64,000 bases of DNA from Campylobacter concisus (lineage in GTDB: Bacteria; Campylobacterota; Campylobacteria; Campylobacterales; Campylobacteraceae): the NCBI RefSeq assembly GCF_015679985.1, contig NZ_CP049239.1, positions 372,001 to 436,000 of the forward strand, written 5' to 3'. Both the position numbers and the translations under genes were made by a program. Below the pieces are notes generated by a model that saw only the letters and a program-made list of their open reading frames with translations, searched no databases and was not told the DNA's origin. Shown piece after piece: positions 30,735 through 39,583 of this stretch; position 1 is the first letter of the stretch; the number at the start of each line of letters is the position of its first letter.

Positions 30735-30782
30735 GGCGGACATTGCAAATAAAAAATCACAAAAATAAAAAGCTTTGAGGTC

Positions 30783-31826
30783 ATGAAAAAAATAGTTTTT
30801 TTACGTATCAATCCAAATGCAGTCGGTGGTGCCGAACGCTATTTAAGAAGGCTTACTAAAGCCCTAAAAGACGTAGGTATAGATACATCTATACGCTCAT
30901 ATCTAGGAGAGGCTAGGATCTCGTCATGGAAAAAGGCTTTGAGATTTAACGCACAGGTAAAACGCCAGAAACAAAACGATGAGATATATTTTAGCTTAGA
31001 GCGAGTGAGCTGCGCAGATATTTATAGAGCAGGGGATGGCGTGCATAAAATTTATCGTGCTACAAAGCCATTTTGGTGGGTTAATCCTCTAAATTTTGTC
31101 TATCCATATCTAGAAAAACGTTGCTTTAAAAATTCTAAAAAGATAATCGCAAATTCAAACTACATAAAAGAGCAAATCATCTCAGCTTACGGTGTCGATG
31201 AGTCAAAGATCGTTACCATTTACAACGGTATAAATTTGCCACAAAAGGTAGAAAAAGGTGAAGCAAAACTTAGCGTATGCGAAGAATTTGGACTCGATTA
31301 CAATTTACCAATTGTGCTTTTTGTCGGAAATGGCTTTAAAAGAAAAGGGGCAAAGGACTTTTTGCTTCTTGTCTCAAAGCTAAAAACGCCAGTAAATGCG
31401 CTAATAGTAGGCAAAGATAAAAATTTAAATTCATATAAGAAGCTAGCAAAAAAGCTAAAGATAAATGCATTTTTTACAGGTGAGCAAAAAATGACTGCAA
31501 AATTTTATGAAGCAAGTGATATTTTTATATTTCCAACACACTATGAGCCATTTTCAAATGTCGTTTTAGAGGCGCTTAGCTTTAAAAATATTGTCTTTAC
31601 AACGGCTCAAAACGGGGCAGCTGAAATTTTAGAAAATCGTTTTATCATGCGTGAACCAAATGATGAAAGTATACTAGAGCTAGTGGAGCAGGTGCTTAAT
31701 GATAATGAGATGATGAGAGAGCTGCAAGAGGAGTCATTTTTACTTTCGCAAAAATTTAGTATAGAAGAAAATGCAAGCAAAACTCTTGAAATCATAAACG
31801 AAGTGCTAAATTTGGAACAAAAGTGA
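30783..31826 (+). CDS. GT4 glycosyltransferase, lipooligosaccharide core type (WaaG-like)
   Basis: A GT-B fold retaining glycosyltransferase of 347 residues. The N-terminus GGAERYLRRLTKAL, the linker IIANSNYIKEQI with VTIYNGIN, the donor-domain start VGNGFKRKGAKDF, and EPFSNVVLEAL (E-x7-E) near residue 258 fit the GT4 family and resemble core glucosyltransferases such as WaaG. It is cytoplasmic and would add a sugar to the heptose of the lipooligosaccharide core. Strong ribosome site TTGAGG. It overlaps waaF by 4 bases, so both act in core assembly. The exact sugar is inferred. Confidence 0.82.
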   Translation: MKKIVFLRINPNAVGGAERYLRRLTKALKDVGIDTSIRSYLGEARISSWKKALRFNAQVKRQKQNDEIYFSLERVSCADIYRAGDGVHKIYRATKPFWWVNPLNFVYPYLEKRCFKNSKKIIANSNYIKEQIISAYGVDESKIVTIYNGINLPQKVEKGEAKLSVCEEFGLDYNLPIVLFVGNGFKRKGAKDFLLLVSKLKTPVNALIVGKDKNLNSYKKLAKKLKINAFFTGEQKMTAKFYEASDIFIFPTHYEPFSNVVLEALSFKNIVFTTAQNGAAEILENRFIMREPNDESILELVEQVLNDNEMMRELQEESFLLSQKFSIEENASKTLEIINEVLNLEQK

Positions 31827-32767
31827 GAGTTTTTATAGAGCTTCCAACTTGGCTTGGAGATGCTGTGATGGCGAGCGCAGCGATAGAAAATTTAAGTAAA
31901 AATGCTAAAAATATTGTATTTTTTGGCTCTTACGTGGCCTGTGAGCTTTATAAATCACATCCAAAGTGCGAAAAAGTAGTCATTGACGATAGTAAAAAGC
32001 AAAACTCAAGATATTTAAGTCTTATAAAAACGGCTAGCAAGCTTGGAAAATTTGATATCGCTATTAGTTTTAGAAGCTCATTTGCTAGTAAATTTTTGCT
32101 ATTTTTTCTAAAAGCAACGCAAAAATTTTGCTTTAAAAAGAGTAGCGAGAGCTTGCATCAGGTGCAGAAATATCTAAATTTCATAAAGCAAAGCCTAAAT
32201 TTAAAAGAAATTTTAAACGAGCTAAAGATTTACTATGAAGCTAAAAAAAGTGAGCAAAAGCTCCTTGTTCTAAATCCAGGTGCTAGCTACGGAAGTGCCA
32301 AAAGGTGGTATCCGCACTATTTTGCAGAGGTTGCACTGCACTTTAAAGATGAATTTGATGTAAAGATTACTGGCTCAAAAGCCGAGCTTGAGATCTGCAA
32401 TGAAATCGAGCAAATACTCTTGCAAAATGGTATGAAATGTGAAAATTTAGCTGGAAAAACGAGCATAAAAGAGCTTTGTGAGGTTATAGGCTCTATAAAA
32501 AATGGTATCTTTTTGACAAACGATAGTGGTCCTATGCATATCGCAGCTGCCTATAAAGTGCCACTTGTGGCTCTTTTTGGACCGACTAAATTTAAAGAGA
32601 CTAGCCCATGGCAAGACGAAAGTGCAAAGATAGTGCACTTAAATTTAGAGTGTATGCCATGCATGAAGCGAGTATGCCCTATAAAAACACATGCCTGCAT
32701 GAAGGAGCTTACGCCAAAAATAGTCATTGCTGAAATAGAGCTGCTAAGAAAAAAATTAAATTTTTGA
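31823..32767 (+). CDS. waaF: ADP-heptose:LPS heptosyltransferase II-like protein
   Basis: A GT9 enzyme of 314 residues that adds L-glycero-D-manno-heptose to the inner core. Motifs are IELPTWLGDAVMASAAIENL-like at the N-terminus, LNPGASYGSAKRWYP at about 150, TNDSGPMHIAAA at about 233 and LFGPT after it; a cysteine-rich stretch (ECMPCMKRVCP) near the end is common in this family. The start is GTG at 31823 overlapping the upstream glycosyltransferase. WaaF is preferred over WaaC for the GDAVMA and TNDSGPMH boxes. The gene has no obvious terminator after it. Confidence 0.85.
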   Translation: MRVFIELPTWLGDAVMASAAIENLSKNAKNIVFFGSYVACELYKSHPKCEKVVIDDSKKQNSRYLSLIKTASKLGKFDIAISFRSSFASKFLLFFLKATQKFCFKKSSESLHQVQKYLNFIKQSLNLKEILNELKIYYEAKKSEQKLLVLNPGASYGSAKRWYPHYFAEVALHFKDEFDVKITGSKAELEICNEIEQILLQNGMKCENLAGKTSIKELCEVIGSIKNGIFLTNDSGPMHIAAAYKVPLVALFGPTKFKETSPWQDESAKIVHLNLECMPCMKRVCPIKTHACMKELTPKIVIAEIELLRKKLNF

Positions 32768-32867
32768 ATTTCTAAACATAATTAAATATATACATACAAA
32801 ATTAAAAATTTTAGTTTTTATTTGATTACATTTTTACTAAACATTTGACATTGGTTATCAATATAGC

Positions 32868-32873
32868 TATAAT
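32868..32873 (+). promoter_or_regulatory. Promoter for exbB-exbD-tonB
   Basis: TATAAT 29 bases before the exbB ATG. GGTTATCAATATAGC just upstream has a weak likeness to half of a Fur site, which would suit iron control, but there is no clear palindrome. Confidence 0.5.
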
Positions 32874-32902
32874 CACGCAAAAATTTTTACTAAGAAGGTA
32901 TT

Positions 32903-33331
32903 ATGGAGCTAATTAAACATCACATTGATCATGTAATTATTGCGATTTTAGGTATTATGAGTTTTTTTGTACTTTGGTATACGATTGAGCGTATTATTTT
33001 TTATTCACGCGTTGATATAAAAGGCTATAAAAGTATCGAATCGCTTGAAGAAGCACTAACCAAAAATTTAACCACACTTTATATTATCTACTCAAATGCA
33101 CCATATGTAGGACTTCTTGGTACAGTTGCTGGCATTATGATCACATTTTATGATATGGGTATGGCAGGCGGAATCGATACTAAAAGCATAATGGTCGGCC
33201 TCTCTCTTGCACTAAAAGCAACTGCTTTTGGACTACTTGTGGCGATACCGACTTTGATGATTTACAATGGTTTTGTTAGGAAAGTAGATGTAATGCTAAA
33301 TAGATACAAGGCTGAAAATGCGTCTAAATAA
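32903..33331 (+). CDS. exbB: ExbB proton-channel subunit
   Basis: An inner-membrane protein of 142 residues with three hydrophobic segments (about 10-28, 69-92, 104-128) and the MotA/TolQ/ExbB pattern [12 protein letters not shown] followed by [17 protein letters not shown]. With ExbD it converts proton flow to energy for TonB-dependent outer-membrane transport. This short form is typical of epsilonproteobacteria. ATG start with AAGGT upstream. It overlaps exbD by 14 bases. Confidence 0.92.
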   Translation: MELIKHHIDHVIIAILGIMSFFVLWYTIERIIFYSRVDIKGYKSIESLEEALTKNLTTLYIIYSNAPYVGLLGTVAGIMITFYDMGMAGGIDTKSIMVGLSLALKATAFGLLVAIPTLMIYNGFVRKVDVMLNRYKAENASK

Positions 33332-33701
33332 AAAAGATGGGTTAAATATTGTCCCATTTATTGATATTATGCTTGTTTTGCTTGCTATCGTGCTTAGTAT
33401 TTCGACTTTTATTGCTCAAGGCAAGATAGCTATTGATCTTCCAAGTGCAAACAGTGCTGAGCAAAGTAAAGAGGACGATAAAAAGGTAAGCGTAGTAATT
33501 GATAAGGATAATAAATTTTTTATAGATGATGTAGAAATTTCTGAGAACGAACTCAAAGATAAGCTAAATGCGGTTGATATAAAGACATTGATCGAACTAA
33601 AAAGCGATAAAAATTCGAAATTTGATAGCTTTGTCAAAGTAATTGATATATTAAAAGAGAAGGGCCACGAAAATTTTGCAATCCAAACAATCTCTGAATA
33701 A
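33318..33701 (+). CDS. exbD: ExbD subunit
   Basis: A protein of 127 residues with a short cytoplasmic tail, one membrane segment (about 11-31, [19 protein letters not shown], holding the essential aspartate) and a periplasmic domain. It works with ExbB to power TonB. The gene starts inside exbB and its end overlaps tonB by 26 bases, so all three are translated as a unit. Confidence 0.93.
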   Translation: MRLNKKDGLNIVPFIDIMLVLLAIVLSISTFIAQGKIAIDLPSANSAEQSKEDDKKVSVVIDKDNKFFIDDVEISENELKDKLNAVDIKTLIELKSDKNSKFDSFVKVIDILKEKGHENFAIQTISE

Positions 33702-34452
33702 AATTTCAAATTACAGTGGCTTAGCTGTTTCACTTATAGTGCATGGAGCGGCAGTATATTTTTTGCTTTCACATGATTTTGATGAGATAAAAATAGGTGA
33801 GCAAAAACCGATAAAAATAGCTCTTAATTCATTTACTCCAGTACCACAAGTCTCAGCACCTCAAATAGCGGAGCAAATGCTTATACCAGAGCCAACTCCA
33901 CCAGCTCCACCGCCACCACCAGAGCCACCAAAACCTGAGCCAAAGCCAGAACCAAAACCTGAACCTAAAAAGGTGGAGAAACCAAAGCGTGAAATAAAAA
34001 AGGTAGAGCCTAAAAAAGAGAAAAAAATAGAGCCCAAGCCTGAACCGGTAATTGCTCAGCCAGTGCAGCCTATTGTACCGCCAGCTAGTGTAAATACAAA
34101 TTTACCAGCCAATAACAAGTCTATCGCTGCAGCCCCAGTTCAAAATGTAACACCTGAGCTAAATTTATCAAATTCGCAAGGTGATGAAGATTTTATGAAG
34201 GTTATAATCGCAGTTAAGAGGCATAAAAGTTACCCAAATAATGCTAGACGTATGAAGCATCAAGGTGTTGTAGAAGTTAGGTTTTTACTCAAGCAAGACG
34301 GCAGCATAGATGAACTTAAAGTTAGTAAAAGCTCTGGTTTTGAGTCGCTTGATAATGGTGCTTTAGAAAATATTCAAAGAGCAAGCTCTGAGTTTCCAAA
34401 GCCTAAGCAAGATCGTTACCTTCGATTCCCTATTTCGTATACATTAAAATAA
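33676..34452 (+). CDS. tonB: TonB energy-transducing protein
   Basis: A protein of 258 residues with one N-terminal membrane anchor (about 13-32, LAVSLIVHGAAVYFLLSH with the conserved histidine), a proline-rich spacer with E-P-K-P repeats (about 70-130), and a C-terminal TonB domain with ARRMKHQGVVEVRF and SSGFESLD. It spans the periplasm and drives iron and other outer-membrane receptors. The start is TTG at 33676 inside exbD; the weakly spaced GAAGG at 33659 is the best ribosome site. A hairpin overlaps the stop. Confidence 0.9.
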   Translation: MQSKQSLNKISNYSGLAVSLIVHGAAVYFLLSHDFDEIKIGEQKPIKIALNSFTPVPQVSAPQIAEQMLIPEPTPPAPPPPPEPPKPEPKPEPKPEPKKVEKPKREIKKVEPKKEKKIEPKPEPVIAQPVQPIVPPASVNTNLPANNKSIAAAPVQNVTPELNLSNSQGDEDFMKVIIAVKRHKSYPNNARRMKHQGVVEVRFLLKQDGSIDELKVSKSSGFESLDNGALENIQRASSEFPKPKQDRYLRFPISYTLK

Positions 34453-34481
34453 ATTACAAGCTTACTTTAAGCTCGTAATTT
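34451..34481 (+). terminator. Hairpin after tonB
   Basis: AAATTACAAGCTT (34451-34463) pairs with AAGCTCGTAATTT (34469-34481), one mismatch, 5-base loop, followed by a T-rich stretch ending in TTTCTTTTT. Confidence 0.65.
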
Positions 34482-34579
34482 ATTAGAATTTCTTTTTATA
34501 TTTTAAATCAAAATAGAAAAACATAACTTATTTTATTTAAAAAGCGTGTATTTTAAACTTGCTTTAAATATTAAACATG

Positions 34580-34585
34580 TATAAT
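34580..34585 (+). promoter_or_regulatory. Promoter -10 box for tRNA-Phe
   Basis: TATAAT preceded by the TG of CATG, an extended -10, 20 bases before the tRNA 5' end. Confidence 0.6.
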
Positions 34586-34604
34586 CTGACTTTCTTTAAC
34601 GAGT

Positions 34605-34680
34605 GGTTGGATAGCTCAGTCGGTAGAGCAGCAGACTGAAAATCTGCGTGTCGGCAGTTCGATTCTGCCTCTAACCACCA
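34605..34680 (+). tRNA. tRNA-Phe (anticodon GAA)
   Basis: A complete 76-base cloverleaf. The acceptor stem GGTTGGA pairs with TCTAACC (one G-T pair), the D arm is TAGCTCAGTCGGTAGAGCA, the anticodon stem GCAGA/TCTGC encloses loop CTGAAAA with anticodon GAA, the T arm has GGCAGTTCGATTCTGCC, and the gene encodes ACCA at its end. It stands alone between tonB and dcuB with its own promoter. Confidence 0.97.
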
Positions 34681-35015
34681 TTAACCTTTCCTTAAACATT
34701 AATCATTTTTTTCTTGGTTCTATTAAATTTCGCATTTACAAGACTTCTAGGTTATTTATAAAATTTAAATAAATTTTTTATTATTAATAAATTTAAAATA
34801 TAACAATGCTATTTTCATTTTATATATTCTAAGACAAATAAAAATTTCAAGATCAAATAAAAAATTTGTAAGAGATAACCTTATAAATTTTATCCTAAAT
34901 AAGCCTTATTAATCAAAATGTTATATTTGTATCAAATCATCCTTAAAATATAAGTTTAATCTAAATCCATAAGAGATATAATCTTGATTAAATTTATATT
35001 AACTTAGGAGGTTTC
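34681..35015 (+). other. AT-rich gap upstream of dcuB, no gene seen
   Basis: 335 bases, very AT-rich, without a convincing coding frame on either strand. It holds several TTATAAATTT-like words, a short perfect palindrome AATAAGCCTTATT at 34898-34910, the dcuB -10 box at 34977-34982 and a strong ribosome site TAGGAGG just before the ATG. The palindrome may be a regulator site for the transporter; this is a guess. Confidence 0.5.
34977..34982 (+). promoter_or_regulatory. Promoter -10 box for dcuB
   Basis: GATATAATC contains TATAAT 33 bases before the ATG and 66 bases after the palindrome at 34898-34910. Confidence 0.6.
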
Positions 35016-36683
35016 ATGGATTTTCTCATGAATTTAGGTGAAGGCATGCAGTTTGCTATCCAGCTTCTCATTGTCCTTATCTGTTTGTTCTACGGAGCTA
35101 AAAAAGGCGGTATCGCACTTGGTATGCTAGGCGGTATCGGTCTTATAGTTCTTGTTTTTGGATTTAATATCGAGCCTGGTAAGCCAGCAATTGATGTTAT
35201 GTTAACTATCCTCGCTGTTGTTGTGGCAAGTGCTACGCTTCAAGCTAGTGGTGGTCTTGATGTTATGCTCCAAATAGCAGAAACTATACTTAGAAAAAAT
35301 CCAAAATATGTAAGTATCTTGGCTCCATTTGTAACATGTACGCTTACTATTTTATGCGGTACTGGACACGTTGTTTATACTGTGCTTCCTATCGTTTATG
35401 ATATCGCTATCAAAAATGGTATCCGCCCAGAGCGACCAATGGCAGCAAGCTCAATAGCTTCACAAATGGGCATCATAGCAAGTCCAGTTTCAGTTGCTGT
35501 TGTAACTCTTACAAGCTTTCTTATTAATGCTAAAACTCACCTAGCTGGCTTTGATGGGTATTTAGATCTTTTAAAGATTACGATTCCATCAACATTTTGT
35601 GGCGTTTTAGCAGTAGGAATTTTTAGCTGGTTTAGAGGCAAAGATCTTGACAAAGACGAGGTATTTCAAGCAAAGCTTCAAGATCCTGAGTTTAAAAAAT
35701 ATGTTTATGGTGATAGTGCGACGCTTTTAGGCAAAAAGCTTCCTGGCTATCAATGGGCTGCGATGTGGATATTTTTAGGCTCTATTCTTGTAGTTGCACT
35801 TCTTGGATATTTTAAAGATCTTCGCCCAAGCTGGACTACTTACAAAGACGCAACAGTCGTTCAAGTAATAGCTAACCTTCCAACTGAACAAAAAGTCTTA
35901 AAAACTTTAAAAATAAAAGATGCTAGCATCCAAACAGAGGCGGCTGAGCTAAAAGTAGCAAACGATAAGCTAAATGCCAATCAAAAAGCTCAATCAGTCA
36001 AAATCATCGGCAAAGATGCAAATCAAACTCTTACTCGCACAGCTGATGGCGCAGTAACATATATAAATGAAAAAGGTGCAAAAGAAGAATTTCAAGGTGC
36101 TTACATCAATATAAGTAACAAACAAGCATCTTCAAAAAGCCTAAGTATGGTTCATGTTATCCAAATTTTCATGCTTTTAACTGGCGCTATCATTTTAATC
36201 TTTACACCAACAGATGCTAGCAAGATCGGTAAAAACGAGATATTTAGATCAGGTATGATCGCTCTTGTTGCAGTTTTTGGTATCTCTTGGATGGCTGAGA
36301 CTATGTTTGCAGTGCACACTCCGATGATGAAAGAGGCGCTAGGAAGCATCGTAAAAGAGCACCCTTGGACTTATGCGGTTATGCTTTTGATTATCTCAAA
36401 ATTTGTAAATTCTCAAGCTGCAGCCTTGGTTGCATTTGTGCCATTAGCATTAAATATCGATGTTAATCCTGCTATCATTCTAGCCTTTGCGCCAGCTTGC
36501 TACGGATACTACATCCTACCAACATATCCAAGCGACCTTGCGGCTATTCAGTTTGATAGAAGCGGTACGACACATATTGGTAAATTTGTTATCAATCACA
36601 GCTTTATCATTCCGGGTCTTATTGGCGTTATATCCTCTTGTATATTTGGCTATATTTTTGCAACTGCTTTTGGATATCTATAA
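35016..36683 (+). CDS. dcuB: Anaerobic C4-dicarboxylate transporter, DcuB type, with extra internal segment
   Basis: An inner-membrane antiporter that exchanges fumarate, aspartate or malate for succinate during fumarate respiration. Family sequence is clear: [44 protein letters not shown] and [10 protein letters not shown], and [19 protein letters not shown] near the end. The protein is 555 residues whereas DcuA/DcuB proteins are about 440-450. The excess is one block at about residues 274-374, between LRPSW and LSMVHVIQ, which is polar, rich in K, A, N and Q, and probably a soluble loop. ATG start with AGGAGG 7 bases upstream. DcuB over DcuA is by overall likeness. Confidence 0.9.
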   Translation: MDFLMNLGEGMQFAIQLLIVLICLFYGAKKGGIALGMLGGIGLIVLVFGFNIEPGKPAIDVMLTILAVVVASATLQASGGLDVMLQIAETILRKNPKYVSILAPFVTCTLTILCGTGHVVYTVLPIVYDIAIKNGIRPERPMAASSIASQMGIIASPVSVAVVTLTSFLINAKTHLAGFDGYLDLLKITIPSTFCGVLAVGIFSWFRGKDLDKDEVFQAKLQDPEFKKYVYGDSATLLGKKLPGYQWAAMWIFLGSILVVALLGYFKDLRPSWTTYKDATVVQVIANLPTEQKVLKTLKIKDASIQTEAAELKVANDKLNANQKAQSVKIIGKDANQTLTRTADGAVTYINEKGAKEEFQGAYINISNKQASSKSLSMVHVIQIFMLLTGAIILIFTPTDASKIGKNEIFRSGMIALVAVFGISWMAETMFAVHTPMMKEALGSIVKEHPWTYAVMLLIISKFVNSQAAALVAFVPLALNIDVNPAIILAFAPACYGYYILPTYPSDLAAIQFDRSGTTHIGKFVINHSFIIPGLIGVISSCIFGYIFATAFGYL

Positions 36684-36693
36684 TAGATAAATT

Positions 36694-36725
36694 CTCTTGC
36701 TACTAGTAATTTCTAGTAGCAAGAG
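36694..36725. terminator. Bidirectional terminator between dcuB and flhB
   Basis: A perfect 13-base-pair stem: CTCTTGCTACTAG (36694-36706) and CTAGTAGCAAGAG (36713-36725) with loop TAATTT, placed between two convergent gene ends. Both flanks are AT-rich rather than pure T-runs. Confidence 0.8.
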
Positions 36726-36734
36726 CAGAATTTA

Positions 36735-37808
36735 TCAAAGCTTATCTTTAAATTTTTGTTTATTGCTCATATAAACGAAGCTTAGCACTTCGGCCACGGC
36801 TCTAAAAAGATGTGCTGGTATCGTATCATCGACTTCACAAATTTTATAAAGCTCTCTTGCGAGTGGTGGGTTTTCATAAATTTGCACACCATTTTCAACG
36901 GCTATTTTTTTGATTTGTAGTGCTAAAAAATCAACACCTTTGGCAAGTATTATCGGCGCCTCGTCGCGACTTTTATCATATCTTATCGCCACTGCATAGT
37001 GAGTAGGGTTTGTGATGACTACGTCAGCTTGTGGGATATTTTGCATCATTCGACGCTTGGCTGCACGCATTTGCGCTTGACGAATTCTGCCTTTTACCTG
37101 AGGATCTCCTTCCATTTGCTTATACTCATCTTTTATCTCTTGCTTGCTCATACGAAGGTCTTTAAAATATTGAAAACGCACAATAAGAAGGTCGATAAGT
37201 CCGATCACGAAAAGTATAAAAAGCATGACACTAACAAGAATGATGAGCTTTTCTTTTAGCCAAGCAAGCTGATCAAACATAGAGAAAAAGATCGTGTGTG
37301 GTAGCTCCTTTATAAACTGCAAGAAAAAATAAAATCCAACTCCAAAGACGATGCTAACTTTTAGCACGATTTTGATGCTATCTATCACTTTTTTCATCGA
37401 GAATAAATTTTTTAGTCCCTTTAGTGGATTTATCTTGCCAAAATTTGGCATTATAGGCTTTGTGGTAAAGATAAATCCAAACTGCATTACATTTGCGATG
37501 ACACCAGCGATCGCCACACAGATACAAACTGGAAGTATCATAAGAAGCGACCTTGCAAAGGTATTTACGACGATTAGTTTCACTGTCGGTAAGGTCAGTG
37601 GCTGACCGATAAATTTTGAGTAGTAGATATAAAGTGAGATGATCTGTTCTTTCATAAAATTTAGAATTGCAAGTAGTACGCCAATAGCAATAACTAGGGT
37701 CACGAACCCAGCTAGGTCCTGACTTTTGGGAACGTTGCCGTCCTTTTTGGCATCTTCTATCTTTTTGGGGGTCGCTTCTTCGGTTTTTTCCTGATCTTCG
37801 CCTGCCAT
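36735..37808 (-). CDS. flhB: Flagellar type III export protein FlhB
   Basis: A protein of 357 residues: a charged N-terminus with EKTEEATPKKIEDAKKDG, four membrane segments (about 29-50, 85-110, 145-165, 190-210) and a cytoplasmic domain that contains the self-cleavage motif NPTH near residue 266. FlhB switches export from rod/hook to filament substrates and in Campylobacter is also needed for sigma-54 flagellar gene expression. ATG start and a TATAAT box on the minus strand at 37841-37846. No other flagellar gene is in the window, as usual for dispersed Campylobacter flagellar genes. Confidence 0.96.
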   Translation of the reverse strand: MAGEDQEKTEEATPKKIEDAKKDGNVPKSQDLAGFVTLVIAIGVLLAILNFMKEQIISLYIYYSKFIGQPLTLPTVKLIVVNTFARSLLMILPVCICVAIAGVIANVMQFGFIFTTKPIMPNFGKINPLKGLKNLFSMKKVIDSIKIVLKVSIVFGVGFYFFLQFIKELPHTIFFSMFDQLAWLKEKLIILVSVMLFILFVIGLIDLLIVRFQYFKDLRMSKQEIKDEYKQMEGDPQVKGRIRQAQMRAAKRRMMQNIPQADVVITNPTHYAVAIRYDKSRDEAPIILAKGVDFLALQIKKIAVENGVQIYENPPLARELYKICEVDDTIPAHLFRAVAEVLSFVYMSNKQKFKDKL

Positions 37809-37840
37809 TATTATCCTGAGTTTGGTTAAATTTTGGCGAT

Positions 37841-37846
37841 TATATC
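37841..37846 (-). promoter_or_regulatory. Promoter -10 box for flhB
   Basis: Reading the minus strand, GCTTTAGATATAAT contains TATAAT with a T-rich -16 region, 33 bases before the ATG. Confidence 0.6.
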
Positions 37847-38032
37847 TAAAGCGAGGTTAAATTGAAGTATTTCTTATGTAGTCAAGCTATAGTAAATCTT
37901 ATACAAAGTAGACTAATAATTAATACTATTCAATAAAAATAAATAAGATATATCTTATCTTGAATAACTAAAACTACTTAAAAATAATTTCTAATAAATA
38001 ATAAAATTTATTTATATTTAACTATAAAACAT

Positions 38033-38038
38033 TATAAT
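38033..38038 (+). promoter_or_regulatory. Promoter -10 box for the cytochrome c peroxidase gene
   Basis: ATTATAATTATG contains TATAAT 34 bases before the ATG, in an AT-rich 263-base gap between divergent genes. Confidence 0.55.
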
Positions 38039-38071
38039 TATGATCTAACTCTATTTTTAAAGGAGCATTTA

Positions 38072-39106
38072 ATGAAAATTAAGTCAGTTTTGTTGGGTTT
38101 GGTTGCGTTAGCGACGGCGCTAAACGCTCAAAATTTGATCCAAGACGCGCTAGATGCGGGTCTAGTCGCTATCCCTAGCGATCCAAAGGCGCTAACCAAA
38201 GCGATAAACGAAGCTTCTCCGGATGCTGAGAAATATCCAACCACTATGGCTGCATATGAGCTTGGTAAGAGGCTTTATTTTGATCCGAGATTATCAAAAT
38301 CTGGCATTATTAGCTGTAACACCTGTCACAACTTAGGCCTAGGCGGAGCAGACGGCGTACCCGCATCTACCGGCCACAAATGGACTCCAAACCCTCATCA
38401 CGTAAATGCCCCGACGGTTTACAATTCGGTATTTAACTCGGTGCAGTTTTGGGACGGACGCGCCGCCCACCTAGCCGCTCAGGCTGCCGGCCCGATGACT
38501 GCGATGCCGGAGATGGCTTCTACTCCGGAGCTCGTCGAGCAAAGGCTAAAATCGATCCCTGCGTATGTGAGCGAGTTTAAGGCTGCGTTTAATAGCGACG
38601 TGAGCTTTGAGCTTGTAACGACGGCCATAGGTATCTTTGAAAGAACGCTCGTAACTCCGTCTAGATTCGATAAGTTTTTAGAAGGCGACGAGGCTGCGCT
38701 AAACGGCGCTGAGAAAAAAGGCCTAAAAACCTTCATCGATAAAGGTTGCGCTACATGCCATAACGGCATAAATTTGGGCGGTACTTTACAGCCGTTTGAG
38801 GTTGCGGGCAAATACGAATTTGCAAATTTAGGCGACTTTAAAGGCGATGCAAACGGCCTAGTAAAAGCACCTACGCTACGCAATATCGAGCTAACGGCTC
38901 CGTATTTCCACAACGGTGCGGTTTGGTCGCTAAAAGATGCCGTCAAAATGATGGGTAGCGTACAGCTAGGTATCGAGATAAACGATAAAGAAGCCGCCGA
39001 TATCGTGACGTTTTTAAATTCGCTAACAGGCAAAATGCCTAAAGTTGAATATCCGTCATTCCCTGCATCTACCGAAAAGACCCCAAAACCGGAACTTGAC
39101 TACTAA
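38072..39106 (+). CDS. Di-haem cytochrome c peroxidase
   Basis: A periplasmic protein of 344 residues with a signal peptide (ends after ALNA, about residue 19) and two haem-binding sites, CNTCH at about 84-88 and CATCH at about 226-230, as in the CcpA/MauG family. It reduces hydrogen peroxide with electrons from cytochrome c. ATG start with AAAGGAG upstream. The coding sequence is much richer in G+C than most of the window (38341-38400: 36 of 60), a feature shared with the next two genes. A GGCGGA hairpin follows the stop. Confidence 0.92.
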   Translation: MKIKSVLLGLVALATALNAQNLIQDALDAGLVAIPSDPKALTKAINEASPDAEKYPTTMAAYELGKRLYFDPRLSKSGIISCNTCHNLGLGGADGVPASTGHKWTPNPHHVNAPTVYNSVFNSVQFWDGRAAHLAAQAAGPMTAMPEMASTPELVEQRLKSIPAYVSEFKAAFNSDVSFELVTTAIGIFERTLVTPSRFDKFLEGDEAALNGAEKKGLKTFIDKGCATCHNGINLGGTLQPFEVAGKYEFANLGDFKGDANGLVKAPTLRNIELTAPYFHNGAVWSLKDAVKMMGSVQLGIEINDKEAADIVTFLNSLTGKMPKVEYPSFPASTEKTPKPELDY

Positions 39107-39117
39107 GCTAAACAAAA

Positions 39118-39137
39118 AGGCGGATAAATTTCCGCCT
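39118..39137 (+). terminator. Hairpin after the cytochrome c peroxidase gene
   Basis: AGGCGGA (39118-39124) pairs perfectly with TCCGCCT (39131-39137) around a 6-base loop. The T-run after it is poor, so termination may be partial. Confidence 0.55.
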
Positions 39138-39166
39138 CATTCAACTTAAATTTATAAATTTTTGGG

Positions 39167-39172
39167 TATTAT
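39167..39172 (+). promoter_or_regulatory. Likely -10 box for rplU-rpmA
   Basis: GGGTATTATCC contains TATTAT, which would leave an mRNA leader of about 75-80 bases before rplU. Confidence 0.5.
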
Positions 39173-39204
39173 CCGTCTCTTACAACCAACAAAGTTCCCC
39201 AAGT

Positions 39205-39231
39205 CTTTTGAAATCCAAAAGCGCTTTTTGG
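39205..39231 (+). promoter_or_regulatory. Two mutually exclusive hairpins in the rplU leader
   Basis: CTTTTG (39205-39210) can pair with CAAAAG (39216-39221), or CCAAAA (39215-39220) can pair with TTTTGG (39226-39231). The two stems share bases, so only one can form at a time. Such a switch could control ribosomal protein synthesis, but the stems are short. Confidence 0.35.
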
Positions 39232-39257
39232 TCTTACCAAATTTAGAAAGGTAGAGT

Positions 39258-39572
39258 ATGTCAAAATACGCTATATTTAAGCACGGCGGCAAGCAGTATC
39301 GCGTTAGCGAAGGCGAGTATCTTAAGCTTGACCACTTCAGTGCTGAAGCAAAATCATCAGTCGAGATTACGGACGTTTTGTGCGTAAACGACGGTGAAGT
39401 AAAGGTAGGCGCGCCGTTCGTAAAGGGTGCGAAAGTCGTTCTTGAAGTCGTAAACGAGGGCAAGGATAAAAAAGTCGTTATTTACAAAAAACGCAGACGC
39501 AAAGACTCAAAACTAAAACGCGGTTTTAGAAGACAGTTTACGCGCGTAAAAGTCGTAAGTATCGCAGCTTAA
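39258..39572 (+). CDS. rplU: 50S ribosomal protein L21
   Basis: A protein of 104 residues, the L21 protein of the large ribosomal subunit. It starts [19 protein letters not shown] and ends with the basic [15 protein letters not shown] region that contacts 23S rRNA. AGAAAGG precedes the ATG. Co-transcribed with rpmA 11 bases later. Like the preceding gene its codons are G+C-rich. Confidence 0.97.
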   Translation: MSKYAIFKHGGKQYRVSEGEYLKLDHFSAEAKSSVEITDVLCVNDGEVKVGAPFVKGAKVVLEVVNEGKDKKVVIYKKRRRKDSKLKRGFRRQFTRVKVVSIAA

Positions 39573-39583
39573 GGAGATAAGAA

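Noticed and set aside
32851..32873. A Fur box before exbB
   Set aside because: Only one half (TTATCA) resembles the consensus and there is no matching second half; iron control is plausible but not shown.
38479..39033. A 184-residue frame on the minus strand inside the cytochrome c peroxidase gene
   Set aside because: Shadow of a GC-richer gene with clear haem motifs on the plus strand; the reverse product has no family features.
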